NCBI RefSeq assembly: GCF_030867145.1
Contig: NC_134419.1
Coordinates: 74,147,403 to 74,211,402, forward strand
DNA from: Opisthocomus hoazin
Lineage: Eukaryota > Chordata > Aves > Opisthocomiformes > Opisthocomidae
Length of the DNA stretch: 64,000 bases
Direction: 5' to 3'
In this document: one piece after another, positions 52,901-60,350 of the stretch
Position numbering within the stretch: position 1 is the stretch's first letter
Layout of the letters: each line of letters starts with the position of its first letter
Notes under the pieces: generated by a model
Seen by the model: the letters and a program-made list of their open reading frames with translations, nothing else
Databases searched by the model: none
Told to the model about the DNA's origin: nothing
Position numbers and translations under genes: made by a program

Positions 52901-55900
52901 GAGTAATTGGTTGTTTAGTTATTGTGAAAGTCTTTCATTTAAAATGTCTGTCCTACTCTAAAGAAAACATGAAGCTTTTATGCTGAAAGACTGTCAACTT
53001 ACATATGCTTAGTTACAGCCTTCGCAATATCTCTTTCGGTGTTTGGTTAAAGAAGATTTCTGATCTCCTGGTTTATTTCTCAGGGCCTGAGCCTACTCTC
53101 TTTGGCAAACCCAAGTTCTCTTGCATGAGGCTGCATTACAAGTACAAAGAAATGAGTGGGTATTTTCACACTCTTAGAGCTGTGGTACGCAACCCAGAAG
53201 AAGATGGAAAAGGTTTGTTCCATGTGTAAAAATTCTACATGTAAAAGTATATTCAGTTTACCAGTGTTTCTCTAGGAAATGTTTTTTTCCATTGCTCTCG
53301 CAATAACTTCTGAAGAAGGATAAATTTTAATATAATCCAGTTGTGCGGGGTGAGGAACAAACAAAAAACCTTGTATGTGGCTTCCTGTGTGAACACTAGA
53401 ATGTTACTGTTTTAATACAAAGAAAAATAAGTTTTATATATAGCTTTAAAGCAACATCTCTCTCTAGGATTGAGACACTTCCATGTCTGGATCTTTACTT
53501 CTACAAAACCTGATAAAATGAACTTAAAATTAACTCCTAAAGAGCAGAAGAAATTGGTTTATTTAGTGAAATCAATGTCTAGAAAGTTCTTGCTTGTTAT
53601 TTAACTAAATTAAAGAAACACTACTCAGGGGAAAAAATGTCAGTTCTTACCTGGAGCACTGAGTTTTGTCAGCAAGGATTAGAATAAATATAATTGCTTC
53701 TCTTTCTGCCACGAATGAATTGTGGCAGTGATAGGTTTACACCCAATATTTATTTAGGGCTTAAGGAGACTCAGTTCTTTAAGCTTATTTTGTAAGCTTT
53801 AAATCAGAATTGCAACTTGTAGGATGCAGCTGTTCTGTAAGGTGAAAGATAAAACCAATCAACAAACCCAAACAAACTTAATTACGTTAAAATTAGACTT
53901 ATTTCATTATAGATTTTGGAATATGGGATTTTAAGGGGTTTTTGTAGGGTCTGACAGGCTGTTGCTTGGATTTCAGACACTCTTCAGTGCATTGCAGAAA
54001 TGCTGAGGATCACAAAGCAAGCCATGGGACTAGATGTGCCCATTATTGAGAAAAAGCTAGAGAGGTGAGTACTTGAACCGTGTGAACCTTCCATGTCCCA
54101 CTTTTGCTCTCTTCTCAGCGGCTAACGGTACATAGGTCATATATGCGATGCCTAAAAGCAATGTCTGTACCTAGTTGCTGTGCTAGCATTTAATTTGTCT
54201 GTGTGCTGCCTCTAATAATAACTGTCTGCAGGCACTCATCCAAAAGTATAAGCAAGAATATTTATTTATACATGTGTGCTTATAGACAATATAGTAAATA
54301 GCATACTGCAAATCGGATGGTTCATGATTAGTTTGGCAAGTTTAATTTTTCCTGTCTGAACTTAATGTCTGTAGTAAGATGGCAACCTGTGAGGTGTAAA
54401 TCTGGCTTGGATTCCACACCAACAAATCTGGATAACGTTACAGGTCTTGTGTGAAGAAATGGCTGAAGTGAAACTTCTGAACTCCTAAGCGTTAGTCAGG
54501 ATGGCACAGAAGTCTTTTGCAAGCCCATTAAGAGAAGAGGGCATGTGAAAACATAGCTGACAATTGAAAGTACTTACTAGAATTTTTTAGTTAGTTTTCT
54601 CTAAGTCAATCGTCTACAATTACACAGAAGTAACCTTTATCTACCAATATTGGTGAGGTGTTAACAGTGAGGAAATCGTTTGCAAAGGACGATGGAGTAG
54701 AAATAAGAGGATGGCTAGCTGAAAGCGAGCAAGTTTTTTCAAGCTTGATCTGTTGCGTTGTCTTGGACCCTTCCAGTTCAGACAGTATGAACCACTAGAA
54801 AATGCGTTGTGTAGCACAACTGTAAATTGTCAAGCGGAAACTATTGGGGCACGTATTCCAATACCATTCTTCTGCATTTGATTGCAGGGCTGCTATTTCA
54901 GCTGCTTGTCCCAGCTGTGTAGCAAGAAAATATTGCTCCTTTGCACAGGTGCTGAAGACTGAGTATTTGCAAAATCTGGCTACTGAGTACAGCATACACA
55001 AAGTTGGGGCTACAGATACTGAGAATTCAAATCCGGTTTCATCTAAAATTAAAAATACCTGCAGAAGCTTGCTTTTCCCACTGTTTGGCTACCGTCTGTA
55101 TCAACCTTCCTTTGTTTTTGCTGTTTTGAATTTGATTAGCTTATACGGATACAGTTCCGTAAGGAAAGGATAACTTCTTCACTAAAGTGATGGCGATAGG
55201 CTGGAAGATGGTAGATACTCAGTGTTTATAAATGAGACTGCCTTGATGGTACCTTAGAGATTGTTTTCTTTTTCTTCCAGGAAGAGCAGTAAACCTCACG
55301 AAGACATCATTGGCATTCGGTCTCAGAACAGAGGGTCCCTGGCCCAAGGGAAGAATTACTTGCTGAGCAAGTTCTCGTCTCTCAATCAAAAAGTGAAACA
55401 AACCAAATCCAATGTAAACATTAGCAATCTTCGGAAGTTAGGCAGCTTTACCAAACCTGAAGTGAAAGTCAATTTTTTAAAACCAAATTTGAAAGTGAAT
55501 CTTTGGAAATCAGATAGTAGCCTTGAAACTTTAGAGAATCCAGTGGCAGACACTAAAGTCCATGCTGAATCTGACACGGAAGTATCAGATAATGATTCAT
55601 TCCACTCCGATGACTTCCTGACTAATTCTAAATCCGATGAGGACAACCAGCTGACTGACTCCCTAGAGAACATAGGGCAGGCGGACTATGTGCTGCCGAG
55701 CTGCGGTATCATTGCCTCGGCTCCACGGCTGGGCAGTCGGTCCCAGTCGATCAGCAGCGCTGACATGAACATCAGCATTCACGTTCCGTCTGAGGTCCAT
55801 GTCCCCCAGGCTAGCCAGCCTGACTGTGAAGACACCTCCCTGCCTTCTGCTGACAATGTGGAGATGGAGTTTGCTAAACCTATTGATGTGTACTGCCAGA

Positions 55901-56415
55901 GGTTTGTGCACGATGCTCAAAATAAGATGTCGGATGTCTTGGAGGCTGAGGCTGCTTCTCAAGAGCCTCATCGCACCGTAAATCAAACCAGCAGTCACAC
56001 ATCTAAGAAGGCAGAGACCGAGGCCGAAGCTGTTGGAGACATTCCTTCCAGGCCGTCTAAGCTGGATGTACAGTCTGCTGAGCCAGACCCTCAGCTCTTG
56101 GCTGTTGGCGGGACTGACTTCACTAAATCTTTTAAAAGCCCAGGATCTGTGCCTGGCAGCCTTGAGACGGGACTCCACATGACCCCTTCTCCAGCCGACG
56201 GCGGCAGCAGCAGAGCTGTGTCTCCTTTTGCTAAAATTCGCAGTTCCATGGTGCAGGTTGCCAACATCACGCAAGCAGGATTGACTCAAGGGATTAACTT
56301 TGCTGTGGCAAAGGTCCAGAAGAGCCCTGCAGACCCAGAAGCTATAAATGAAATCAAACAAAAAGAACTGAAAGAAATGTTTACGCAATGCCAGACGCGA
56401 ATAATTCAAATCTAG
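10869..56415 (+). CDS. INPP5F: INPP5F (Sac2), inositol polyphosphate phosphatase F; whole coding span, 20 exons
   Basis: This entry spans the complete coding region; exons are listed separately. Joined exons give 1127 residues, matching the known INPP5F family from [12 protein letters not shown] to the terminal TRIIQI. The family is known to be a SAC-domain phosphatase that removes the 4-phosphate of PI4P on early endosomes, working after the 5-phosphatases OCRL and INPP5B, and it dimerises through the hSac2 domain. Visible in this copy are an N-terminal SAC-like fold, the SAC catalytic core (roughly residues 165-520) with the CX5RT site CMDCLDRT at 458-465, the hSac2 region (roughly 590-760), and a serine- and acid-rich, probably disordered tail encoded by the last exon. 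The start is the first ATG after the CpG-rich leader, with G at -3 and +4. All introns are GT-AG except introns 9 and 12, which are GC-AG. No frameshift or stop was found. Identification is from remembered family sequence, not a search. Confidence 0.97.
11395..11476 (+). mobile_element. short CR1 3' end, plus orientation
   Basis: The block GGAACCAGATGATCTGTAAG, then TCGCTTCCGACTCTTACC and ATTCTATGGTTCT follows the CR1 3' UTR and its terminal 8-bp repeat in sense orientation. It sits on the downstream edge of the CpG island. The 5' boundary is uncertain. Confidence 0.6.
18128..18415. mobile_element. hAT-like non-autonomous DNA transposon (MITE), 288 bp
   Basis: It begins CAGTGGTCTCTAAAGT and ends with AGTTTGGGGACCACTG, imperfect terminal inverted repeats of about 16 bp (three mismatches) of the CAGTGG type seen in hAT/Charlie elements. 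The flanks are ACCTACAG (18120-18127) and ATCTACAG (18416-18423), an 8-bp target-site duplication with one mismatch, as expected for hAT. The interior is AT-rich with no transposase frame. Confidence 0.8.
18662..18714 (+). mobile_element. scrap of ERVL-type LTR 3' end
   Basis: The sequence AAATCCAGAACACAGCAGCT followed by GGAGGAAAATTAACTCTATC resembles the 3' part of the LTR at 25509-26094 (AAATCCAGAATATAG and GAAGAAAATGAACTCT). It is short and its ends cannot be fixed. Confidence 0.5.
18726..18743. repeat. perfect 18-bp palindrome
   Basis: CTCCATCTATAGATGGAG is identical to its reverse complement. It lies just after the LTR scrap. No function is implied. Confidence 0.6.
18980..19352 (-). 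mobile_element. CR1 LINE 3' end, minus orientation
   Basis: The minus strand reads the CR1 ORF2 C-terminus for about 110 codons ([50 protein letters not shown]) and then the 3' UTR. It is a 5'-truncated copy lying antisense within INPP5F intron 1. The reading frame is open over this piece but is only a fragment. Confidence 0.9.
22780..22800. repeat. poly-T run in INPP5F intron 1
   Basis: About 20 T residues after TTTTCTCTC. There are similar shorter runs at 22491-22504 and 12430-12460. Confidence 0.7.
23970..23986. repeat. poly-A run in INPP5F intron 1
   Basis: A run of 17 or so A residues with no recognised element upstream, so not evidently a retrocopy tail. Confidence 0.6.
25086..25166 (+). 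CDS. INPP5F: INPP5F exon 2
   Basis: Encodes residues 33-59 ([20 protein letters not shown] and onward). The acceptor is TTTTGCAG and the donor ACAG|GTATG. It joins exon 1 in phase 1 and exon 3 in phase 1. Confidence 0.95.
25509..26094 (+). mobile_element. solo LTR of an avian ERVL-type endogenous retrovirus, 586 bp
   Basis: It starts TGTTGTGGTTTAGCCCCAGC and ends AACACAAGCACA, so it has TG...CA ends. The 5-bp sequence TCCTT lies directly on both sides (25504-25508 and 26095-26099), a target-site duplication. No internal retroviral sequence is attached, so it is a solo LTR left by recombination. The family assignment (ERVL-like LTR common in neoavian birds) is from memory of the terminal motifs. 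Confidence 0.85.
30925..33759 (-). CDS. CR1 ORF2: endonuclease and reverse transcriptase, 944 aa, open
   Basis: LINE replication protein that nicks target DNA and copies its own RNA onto it. The APE-type endonuclease comes first (ITETWW at about 55-60, GDFN at about 162-165, CSDHEMVEF at about 227-235). The reverse transcriptase follows, with DFSKAFD (about 592-598), LQGSVLGP (about 650-657) and the catalytic FADD (about 678-681). The C-terminus is the usual CR1 type ([20 protein letters not shown]). The start ATG lies about 20 bases past the ORF1 stop, in the usual CR1 arrangement. A few residues differ from common copies ([11 protein letters not shown] where PGNYRPVSLTS is usual; VVYPDF where VVYLDF is usual), so activity is not certain. 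Confidence 0.9.
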   Translation of the reverse strand: MDHLTRDEPRLGVPESGVRLTAQRKCVYTNARSMGNKQEELEAIIQQDGYDLVAITETWWDNSHDWHAVMDGYRLFRKDRPTRRGGGVALYVREQLECIELGLGANEERVESLWVRIQGQAHKGDIMVGVYYRPPDQEEEVDEAFYRQLQAASQSQALVLMGDFNHPDISWEDHTARQAQSRRFLQSIDDNFLMQVVEEPTRKGALLDLVLTNKEVEDAKVGGRLGCSDHEMVEFRILRGGSRAISRIKTLDLRRADFALFKELLGGIPWAKALEGRGVQECWSLFKHHFLHAQERCIPLRKKSSKGGRRPAWLNEELLAEIRWKRKVHGMWKEGQATWEEYRNVVRVCRDVKRKAKAHLELKLARDVKNNKKGFFNYISSKRKARDNVGPLLNEAGVLVMEDAEKAELLNAFFASVFSAKTGPQESQAPEVREEAYREDGFPLVEDNCVRDHLSDLDVHKSMGPDGMHPRVLRELADVIAEPLSIIFERSWRTGEVPEDWRKANVTPIFKKGKEEDPGSYSLVSLTSIPGKVMEQLILEAIMKQVEEKKVIRSSQHGFTKGKSSLNNLIAFYDDMTGWVDEGRAVDVVYPDFSKAFDTVSHDILLGKLRKCGLHKWSVKWIEIWLNGRTQRVVISGAESSWRLVTSGVLQGSVLGPALFSFFINNLDEELECTLSMFADDTKLGGVIDTPEGCAAIRCDLDRLESWAERNLMRFNKSKCRVLHLGRNNSMHQYRLGVDLLESSSAERDLGVLVDNRLTMSQQCALAAKKANGILGCIKKSVASRSREVLLPLYTALGRPHLEYCVQFWAPQYKKDEELLERVQQRATRMVRGLEYLSYEERLRELGLFSLKKRRLPGDLINAYKYLKGGCQEDGARLFSVVPRDRTRGNGHKLKHRKFHLNMRKNFFPLRVTEHWHRLPREVVESPSLQILKTHLDKVLYSLL
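33780..34172 (-). pseudogene. 5'-truncated CR1 ORF1 (esterase-like C-terminal domain)
   Basis: The last 130 or so codons of CR1 ORF1, including [45 protein letters not shown] and a final [10 protein letters not shown], then TAG. This is the SGNH/esterase-like region of CR1 ORF1. The RNA-binding N-terminus is missing because the insertion is 5'-truncated, and an in-frame TAG at 34173-34175 closes it upstream. Confidence 0.8.
35186..35322 (+). CDS. INPP5F: INPP5F exon 3
   Basis: Encodes residues 60-105, including [20 protein letters not shown]. The acceptor is TTTCTCCAG and the donor GAG|GTATG, ending on a codon boundary. Confidence 0.95.
35684..35700. repeat. poly-A run in INPP5F intron 3
   Basis: About 17 A residues after GGTTTTTTTGC. 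No retrotransposed body was recognised next to it. Confidence 0.6.
36723..36851 (+). CDS. INPP5F: INPP5F exon 4
   Basis: Encodes residues 106-148 ([20 protein letters not shown] and onward). The acceptor is ATTTAG and the donor AAG|GTAAAG. Both ends fall between codons, so skipping it would keep frame. Confidence 0.95.
37051..37092. repeat. (AT)n-type palindromic simple repeat
   Basis: About 42 bp of alternating A and T with ATATATAT units. It can fold on itself and is probably length-variable. Intron 4 flanks it. Confidence 0.8.
37586..37753 (+). CDS. INPP5F: INPP5F exon 5
   Basis: Encodes residues 149-204: a lysine- and glutamate-rich stretch, then [17 protein letters not shown], which begins the SAC domain. 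The acceptor is CTTTCAG and the donor AAA|GTAAGT. Confidence 0.95.
38066..38122 (+). CDS. INPP5F: INPP5F exon 6
   Basis: A small 57-bp exon encoding residues 205-223 ([19 protein letters not shown]). The acceptor is AAACAG and the donor GAT|GTGAGT. The last residues differ from the mammalian form I remember, but the length is the same. Confidence 0.93.
39700..39898 (+). CDS. INPP5F: INPP5F exon 7
   Basis: Encodes residues 224-289 plus one base. It contains [20 protein letters not shown], an acidic serine stretch, and [15 protein letters not shown], which are SAC-core motifs. The donor is GCTG|GTAGGC. Confidence 0.95.
42348..42527 (+). CDS. INPP5F: INPP5F exon 8
   Basis: Encodes [20 protein letters not shown] through [22 protein letters not shown], a conserved part of the SAC domain found in all Sac phosphatases. 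The acceptor is CTCCTAG and the donor AAGA|GTAAGT. Confidence 0.96.
43885..43952 (+). CDS. INPP5F: INPP5F exon 9 (followed by a GC donor)
   Basis: Encodes [20 protein letters not shown] then KKQ, ending at residue 372 on a codon boundary. The donor is CAG|GCAAGT, a GC-AG intron with otherwise perfect consensus. Using the nearby GT instead would add 4 nt and break the frame with exon 10. Confidence 0.93.
44391..44515 (+). CDS. INPP5F: INPP5F exon 10
   Basis: Encodes [20 protein letters not shown] and on to VSFDFHEHC, part of the SAC core. The acceptor is TTGAACAG and the donor ACTG|GTAAG. Confidence 0.95.
45895..45972 (+). CDS. INPP5F: INPP5F exon 11
   Basis: Encodes [20 protein letters not shown] and DMKWCW, leading into the catalytic exon. 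The acceptor is TATTTTAG and the donor GCTG|GTAGG. Confidence 0.95.
46748..46868 (+). CDS. INPP5F: INPP5F exon 12, catalytic exon (followed by a GC donor)
   Basis: Encodes residues 440-480 and carries the phosphatase signature [12 protein letters not shown]. Cys458 is the nucleophile and Arg464 the phosphate-binding residue by family knowledge. Both are present, so the enzyme should be active. The donor is CAG|GCATGT, again GC rather than GT. The frame into exon 13 ([12 protein letters not shown]) requires this junction. Confidence 0.95.
48081..48209 (+). CDS. INPP5F: INPP5F exon 13
   Basis: Encodes residues 481-523: [20 protein letters not shown] and QYAGTAALK at the end of the SAC domain. 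The acceptor is AATTCCAG and the donor AAAG|GTAAAG. It is 43 whole codons. Confidence 0.95.
49667..49784 (+). CDS. INPP5F: INPP5F exon 14
   Basis: Encodes [20 protein letters not shown] and [19 protein letters not shown]. The acceptor is GTAACAG and the donor ATAG|GTAAG. Confidence 0.95.
50313..50511 (+). CDS. INPP5F: INPP5F exon 15 (weak donor)
   Basis: Encodes [20 protein letters not shown] and on to [10 protein letters not shown], entering the hSac2 region. The donor is CCAAG|GTTTTT, which departs from consensus at +3 to +6. Read-through would add four codons (R-F-F-E) and then stop at an AATAAA-containing sequence (50520-50525). Confidence 0.94.
50520..50525 (+). terminator. possible intronic poly(A) signal in INPP5F intron 15
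   Basis: AATAAA lies 9 bases past the weak exon-15 donor and overlaps the in-frame TAA that ends a read-through product. A TCTGTTGGCTGCTGC stretch follows about 30 nt later. It may support a short transcript ending after about 632 codons. Not proven. Confidence 0.35.
51549..51620 (+). CDS. INPP5F: INPP5F exon 16
   Basis: A 72-bp exon encoding [20 protein letters not shown] and YVA, part of the hSac2 domain. The acceptor is TTCCTTAG and the donor CCTA|GTAAGT. The next intron is only 96 bp. Confidence 0.94.
51717..51790 (+). CDS. INPP5F: INPP5F exon 17
   Basis: Encodes [20 protein letters not shown] and KIEI, part of hSac2. The acceptor is TTCCTAG and the donor ATAG|GTAAG. Confidence 0.94.
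53084..53212 (+). CDS. INPP5F: INPP5F exon 18
   Basis: Encodes [20 protein letters not shown] and on to [14 protein letters not shown]. The acceptor is TTCTCAG. The donor AAAAG|GTTTGT is non-optimal; read-through would stop after a few codons. Confidence 0.94.
53977..54064 (+). CDS. INPP5F: INPP5F exon 19
   Basis: Encodes [20 protein letters not shown] and VPIIEKKLE. The acceptor is ATTTCAG and the donor AGAG|GTGAGT. Confidence 0.94.
55281..56415 (+). CDS. INPP5F: INPP5F exon 20, C-terminal tail and stop
   Basis: Encodes the last 377 or so residues, from [20 protein letters not shown] to QTRIIQI and TAG. It is rich in serine and acidic residues ([15 protein letters not shown]) and looks disordered. 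Short conserved blocks include [20 protein letters not shown] and [20 protein letters not shown] near the end. The acceptor is TCTTCCAG. This is the least conserved part of the protein. Confidence 0.96.
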
Positions 56416-56475
56416 TTGCTGATTTAAGGAAGTGTTCTTCTGGCTGTGGCTTTTAATACAATACTTAAAAAAAAA

Positions 56476-56481
56476 AATAAA
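56476..56481 (+). terminator. possible proximal poly(A) signal AATAAA of INPP5F
   Basis: A canonical hexamer about 60 nt after the stop codon, embedded in an A-rich run. It may be used as an early polyadenylation site; the A-run also makes it prone to internal oligo-dT priming artefacts. Confidence 0.4.
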
Positions 56482-57951
56482 AATTACATCAGAACTGCGT
56501 GTGGCATGAACTGCTACTGAATGCTGGGATCAATACTACAGAGAGCTTGTTTACAGGGAGAGAGGTGCAAATGAATTTGGTTCTGACCAAGCTTCAGAAT
56601 TCCCGCTGGCAGCTGAGACGGAAGAACGATGAACTGTATTTAAACAGGTAGCTTAGACACTGGGATTTAGTAAGCATGCTGTCTGTCTTCAGTGTGTTGC
56701 ACAGTTATTTTTGGAGACTAATTTTGTAGCTCTTCTGACTTCTGTAGAAAGTATTTATACTAAAAAGGTGATACTACACTTCTGTGACCTTACTTACCTT
56801 GCACTGCACCAGCAAAATAACTTACCGGTAAATTACACTTTATTTATTTTTGGACTAGTATTTTTACTTGTTTCCATTGACGTTTTAGATGCAGCTTTCT
56901 ATGAATTGTGCCTCTACAATGGGAATTGAGGGGTTTTGTTGAATTTAATTGTTAACCACAAATTAAGATTTCTTTTTGCTGTCGTTTTCTTTCCACACAT
57001 CCTGGGACACTTTCAGTAAAGATAAAGCTTATAGAGCCAGTCTGAAATATCCACGATCCTGCAGTGCACATTTAGGTTGTAGATTTCTTTCTTTTTTTTT
57101 TTCTCACTTGTTTTGAGGTGAGGGGAAATGGAGCAAATGTCCTCTGGTTGTCCTGGCCACGCTAAAGCTGTTCCTGTTTCCTTTTTTCTGAATCCCGAAC
57201 ACTGGCGATTTGCTCTAATTTTGTTTGTGTAAAGCAAGACAAGGCAGGTACCTGACCTTCAGGCATCGCGTTCCTCTGTGCTATGATGTTTTGTTTTTTT
57301 TTTTAAACTATAATCTAACTGTCCAGATGCAGACGTAGAAATAACTCCTAAAACAGAAGGCAAGTGTACTGTTTCATAAAATTGGTGTTGCATTAGAGCA
57401 TAGTTGTCAGCATCTAATCAAAACCAAATTCATTACCAACTCAAGCTCTGCATACTTGCAGGATAAGGCTAAGCATCCACTCATGCTGCGAATGGGATTA
57501 AAAAAAACCCCTTATCTATGTGTGTCAAAAGATTAAATCCATCTAAGTTACTCTTTCCCAGAAATGCCTTGCCATGCCGCTGTGGTGTAGGACGTCACCC
57601 AAAAGCGACTGTAAAGCAGGACCTTACTCTGCCGTGGTTCCTAACTCCAGCCACCCTCACAGACTCAGTGCCTCTCTGTTCCAGTCCGTGTACTGTAGGT
57701 AGGCTGCACGTGGTGTTCCGAGAAATAGTGTCATAGGGGTAGGGTCGTGCTGTGTCTTAGGCCTTCCAGTGTGTCTGAAATGGTTAGCGTCGAACCCCCG
57801 TGGTCTGAAACTTCTATAAACAAATCTCGTTTATTTATTTGTTTTGTTAGTGATGTAGGTTTGGGTTTTTTGAGTGTCTATACTTGTGGTTATATTTAAA
57901 ATTGAACTACTACTGTATTTTAATGTGAGCAATATATATATGAAATATTTT

Positions 57952-57957
57952 AATAAA
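57952..57957 (+). terminator. distal poly(A) signal AATAAA of INPP5F
   Basis: A canonical hexamer in an AT-rich stretch, followed within 30 nt by a T-rich tract. It is the best candidate for the main 3' end. Confidence 0.65.
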
Positions 57958-58077
57958 AAAAGTGGAATCAAAAGATGTTTTTTTTAGCGCATGATGTTAA
58001 GGGATATGATACGCCAGGGCTGGGGGGTTTTAAGTCTCAAAGATGAGTGAGTTGTGTTGACTTCCTCTGGCTGAAAA

Positions 58078-58400
58078 GTCACAGAATCACAGGCTGGTTG
58101 AGGGTGGAGGGGACTGCTGGAGGTCATCTGCTCCAGCCCCCCTGCTCAGGCCGGGCCCCCTGGAGCTGGCTGCCCAGGACTGTGTCCAGATGGCTTTGGA
58201 GTATCTCCAAGGACAGAGAGACTCAGCACCCCTCTGGGCAGCCTCTGCCAGTGCTCAGCCACCCTTATGGGGTCAGAGGGAGCCTCCTGCGCTCCCGTTT
58301 GTGCCTGTGGCCTCTTGTCCCGGCCCTGGGCACCCCTGGGAGGAGCGGGGCTCTGTCCCTGCAGCCTCCCTCCAGGCAGTCACAGACCTCCACCAGGTCT
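58078..58400 (-). mobile_element. GC-rich CR1 LINE 3' end, minus orientation
   Basis: It begins (plus strand) with the CR1 terminal repeat AGTCACAGAATCACAGGCTG and continues through a GAGGTCATCTGCTCCAGCCC-type 3' UTR and the CR1 C-terminus (CTCTGGGCAGCCTCTGCCAG). It is 5'-truncated and more GC-rich than its surroundings. ORF remnants on the plus strand here are chance. Confidence 0.85.
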
Positions 58401-59189
58401 CCTGCCAGTCCAAGGGCACACACACACGACCGAAGTCCTCTGTCCTTTGCTTCTAGCAGTGCACTGCTACAGCCCTCAGGGGAAGGGGAAAAAAGGTCAT
58501 AGGCACATTTATGAGGACAGTCCTTAAAAATTGCCTAAGCCTTGTAAAGGGTCTGGAGGAGGCAGAGGGAATTCCAAATACTTTGCTGTTATTTTAGTAG
58601 GAGAAACTGATCTGTACAAATACTTCCATAGTGACTCCTACTGTCTGAGAGAGTCCTGGATGGCAAGGGTACCGACAGCTATAAAGTCACTCATATTTAA
58701 AAAAAAAAAAAAAAGTGGCTTAGTCAACAGTCTGGGGCATGTCTTCCTGGAAACCAGTTCCTGATCTGCTCTGCTGGTTCATCATTTTCTGCTTATGAAC
58801 TGTCCAGTACTTACAAAATAGTGGAGATGGTCTCAAATAATCCATGGCAGTATGCAGCACCGAGAGAAAATCTTAAAATCGGCTATGCTTTCCAGCCAGG
58901 CTGCCTTCTGAGGAGAGACTTCGTTTTCTTCTGTTTGTTCACTTGCTTAGCTTTGTGTTAACATAGCACAAGTCAGATGAAACCACGGCTATTCACTTCA
59001 GCATTCAAAAAAAGAAATAAGCTGTGATTTGAAAAGGCATCAAACCTAGCTCAAGTTTAAGATAAACAATTGTGTATCGTAATAAATGCTCAAATTATTA
59101 TTAGTGTGCAGCAATGAAAAGGATGGTTTCAGATTGTTTTTCGCTGCACAACCAATGTCATGTTTAGAATAGGAAAGACACAGGGGAAA

Positions 59190-59212
59190 CGGGGGGGGTG
59201 TGTGTGTGTTTC
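59190..59212. repeat. G-run followed by (TG)n
   Basis: Eight G residues followed by about five TG units. A short simple repeat only. Confidence 0.6.
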
Positions 59213-59924
59213 CTGTTCAGACAATCTCCATTACAAGAAAGCACCAATTAAGGGTGGTATCGGTTAAATGTAAATTTCTTGCTCAGAAAAGGATTAATTG
59301 AACCAAAATCTGGCATTACCTCCATCACTGCCTCTTGTAAGCTGGCTCCACAAGGACAGCCCTACTTACTACTCCCCAGTCTTTCTGGAGTATTCGGACT
59401 CCATACTGGTTTCACTGCTTAAACCACCCTTGTTAAACCAGTTCAGCAAGCCATGCTAGGGGCAGCGTGTCCTCTGAACACCAGCTCGAAGCATACAGCG
59501 TAAGGTACGGAGAGACCATTCTTCATGCTTAACTGATATTATTCAAACTAAACACACTGCATTACTGGTAATGTAGATAGTAAGATACATTCTGTGGGAG
59601 TACATGAGTACCACCAATTCTCCAGTCAAGGCTTTTTTTTTTTTTTCTTTCAAAAAGTTGTGCCAGAATAAAGCTCATTAGAGAGGTCTTCTTGAAGTAC
59701 AAGATGTATTTCACACTGCAACCTTGTCATGGATAAGATCAAATCACTTCTCTATATGACACAGTAGTCACTATCATGGTGCTGCTACGAGTGCAACGTG
59801 CTGTACAGTTCTAGATCCTAAGACAACGTTTCTTTCAGCTGAAACCTCTGATCCTCAGAATTCAGCCATTCCAGAATTGTATCACAAACTTCTTCCAGAA
59901 CAGAGCCTGCCACTGCTGTGTGTG

Positions 59925-60223
59925 AAGGGCTCTGGGTTGAATTTTATTATTAAAGGAAATAAGTTTACACAATGTCAGTAGTAAAGTTTAATATCAAACA
60001 ATTTGCTCATGTTACCAATTTTTCAATTACAAAACAGGCTTCAAAAAAATCTCATAAAATATGTTTAACTGGCTGAACAGATTTAAGTGTGTTCAGAGCG
60101 CAAGGGTAAATATCCATAACTTTTTGGTATAAATTATCTACAAAACCTGGTATAAACAATATTCCAATCTTAGTATGGGTGCCACCTAGGATTAGACAAA
60201 TCTTCATAGCGCCATCCACAGTG
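59925..60223 (-). other. MCMBP: MCMBP 3' UTR (inferred)
   Basis: About 300 bases of AT-rich sequence between the stop and a minus-strand AATAAA (plus strand TTTATT at 59943-59948). The far end is inferred; a longer UTR using another signal is possible. Confidence 0.5.
59943..59948 (-). terminator. candidate poly(A) signal of MCMBP
   Basis: Minus-strand AATAAA about 275 nt past the MCMBP stop. Convergent with the INPP5F signal at 57952, leaving about 2 kb between. Confidence 0.5.
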
Positions 60224-60350
60224 TTAAAGTTCATTCCCATTAACGCATTTTTGCTGCTGAAGTCGGACTTTCCGTAATGCCTCCAGCTGCTTTGCCCGCA
60301 GCCACCTCTCTCTTGACAGCGTTGTCTGCCCCGCGCTGAGAGACAGGAAC
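60224..60350 (-). CDS. MCMBP: MCMBP terminal coding exon
   Basis: Encodes [20 protein letters not shown] and [21 protein letters not shown], then TAA at 60224-60226. The acceptor is CCCCTCCAG. The basic, glutamine-rich tail matches the family C-terminus. Confidence 0.95.

Larger units (their letters stand above)
35323..55280 (+). other. INPP5F: INPP5F introns 3-19
   Basis: Seventeen introns separate exons 3 to 20: 1400, 734, 312, 1577, 2449, 1357, 438, 1379, 775, 1212, 1457, 528, 1037, 96, 1293, 764 and 1216 bp in order. They are AT-rich, with simple repeats (AT-rich palindrome at 37.05 kb, A/C-rich runs at 41.16 and 47.17 kb, poly-A at 35.68 kb). No mobile element or nested gene was recognised in them. 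Confidence 0.8.
56416..57980 (+). other. INPP5F: INPP5F 3' untranslated region
   Basis: About 1.56 kb of AT-rich sequence follows the stop codon. It ends after the AATAAA at 57952-57957, which lies in an A-rich run followed by a T-rich tract. An earlier AATAAA at 56476-56481, inside an A-run only about 60 bases past the stop, could give a very short UTR form. The far end is inferred from the signal position. Confidence 0.7.
57981..59920. other. intergenic DNA between convergent INPP5F and MCMBP
   Basis: About 1.9 kb between the two inferred 3' ends. It holds a CR1 fragment (58.08 kb), a poly-A run near 58.70 kb, a G-run with TG repeat at 59.19 kb and a T-run at 59.63 kb. No gene is visible. 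Confidence 0.7.

Noticed and set aside
54844-55173. 109-codon plus-strand frame in the last INPP5F intron, with a TTTGATTGCAG acceptor-like site at about 54888
   Set aside because: The translation matches nothing I know, and exon 19 splices in frame straight to exon 20. An alternative terminal exon cannot be excluded but has no positive support.
55663-56409. 248-codon minus-strand open frame opposite INPP5F exon 20
   Set aside because: It is a shadow of the exon 20 coding frame; the translation has no domain and the plus-strand product is clearly the conserved INPP5F tail.
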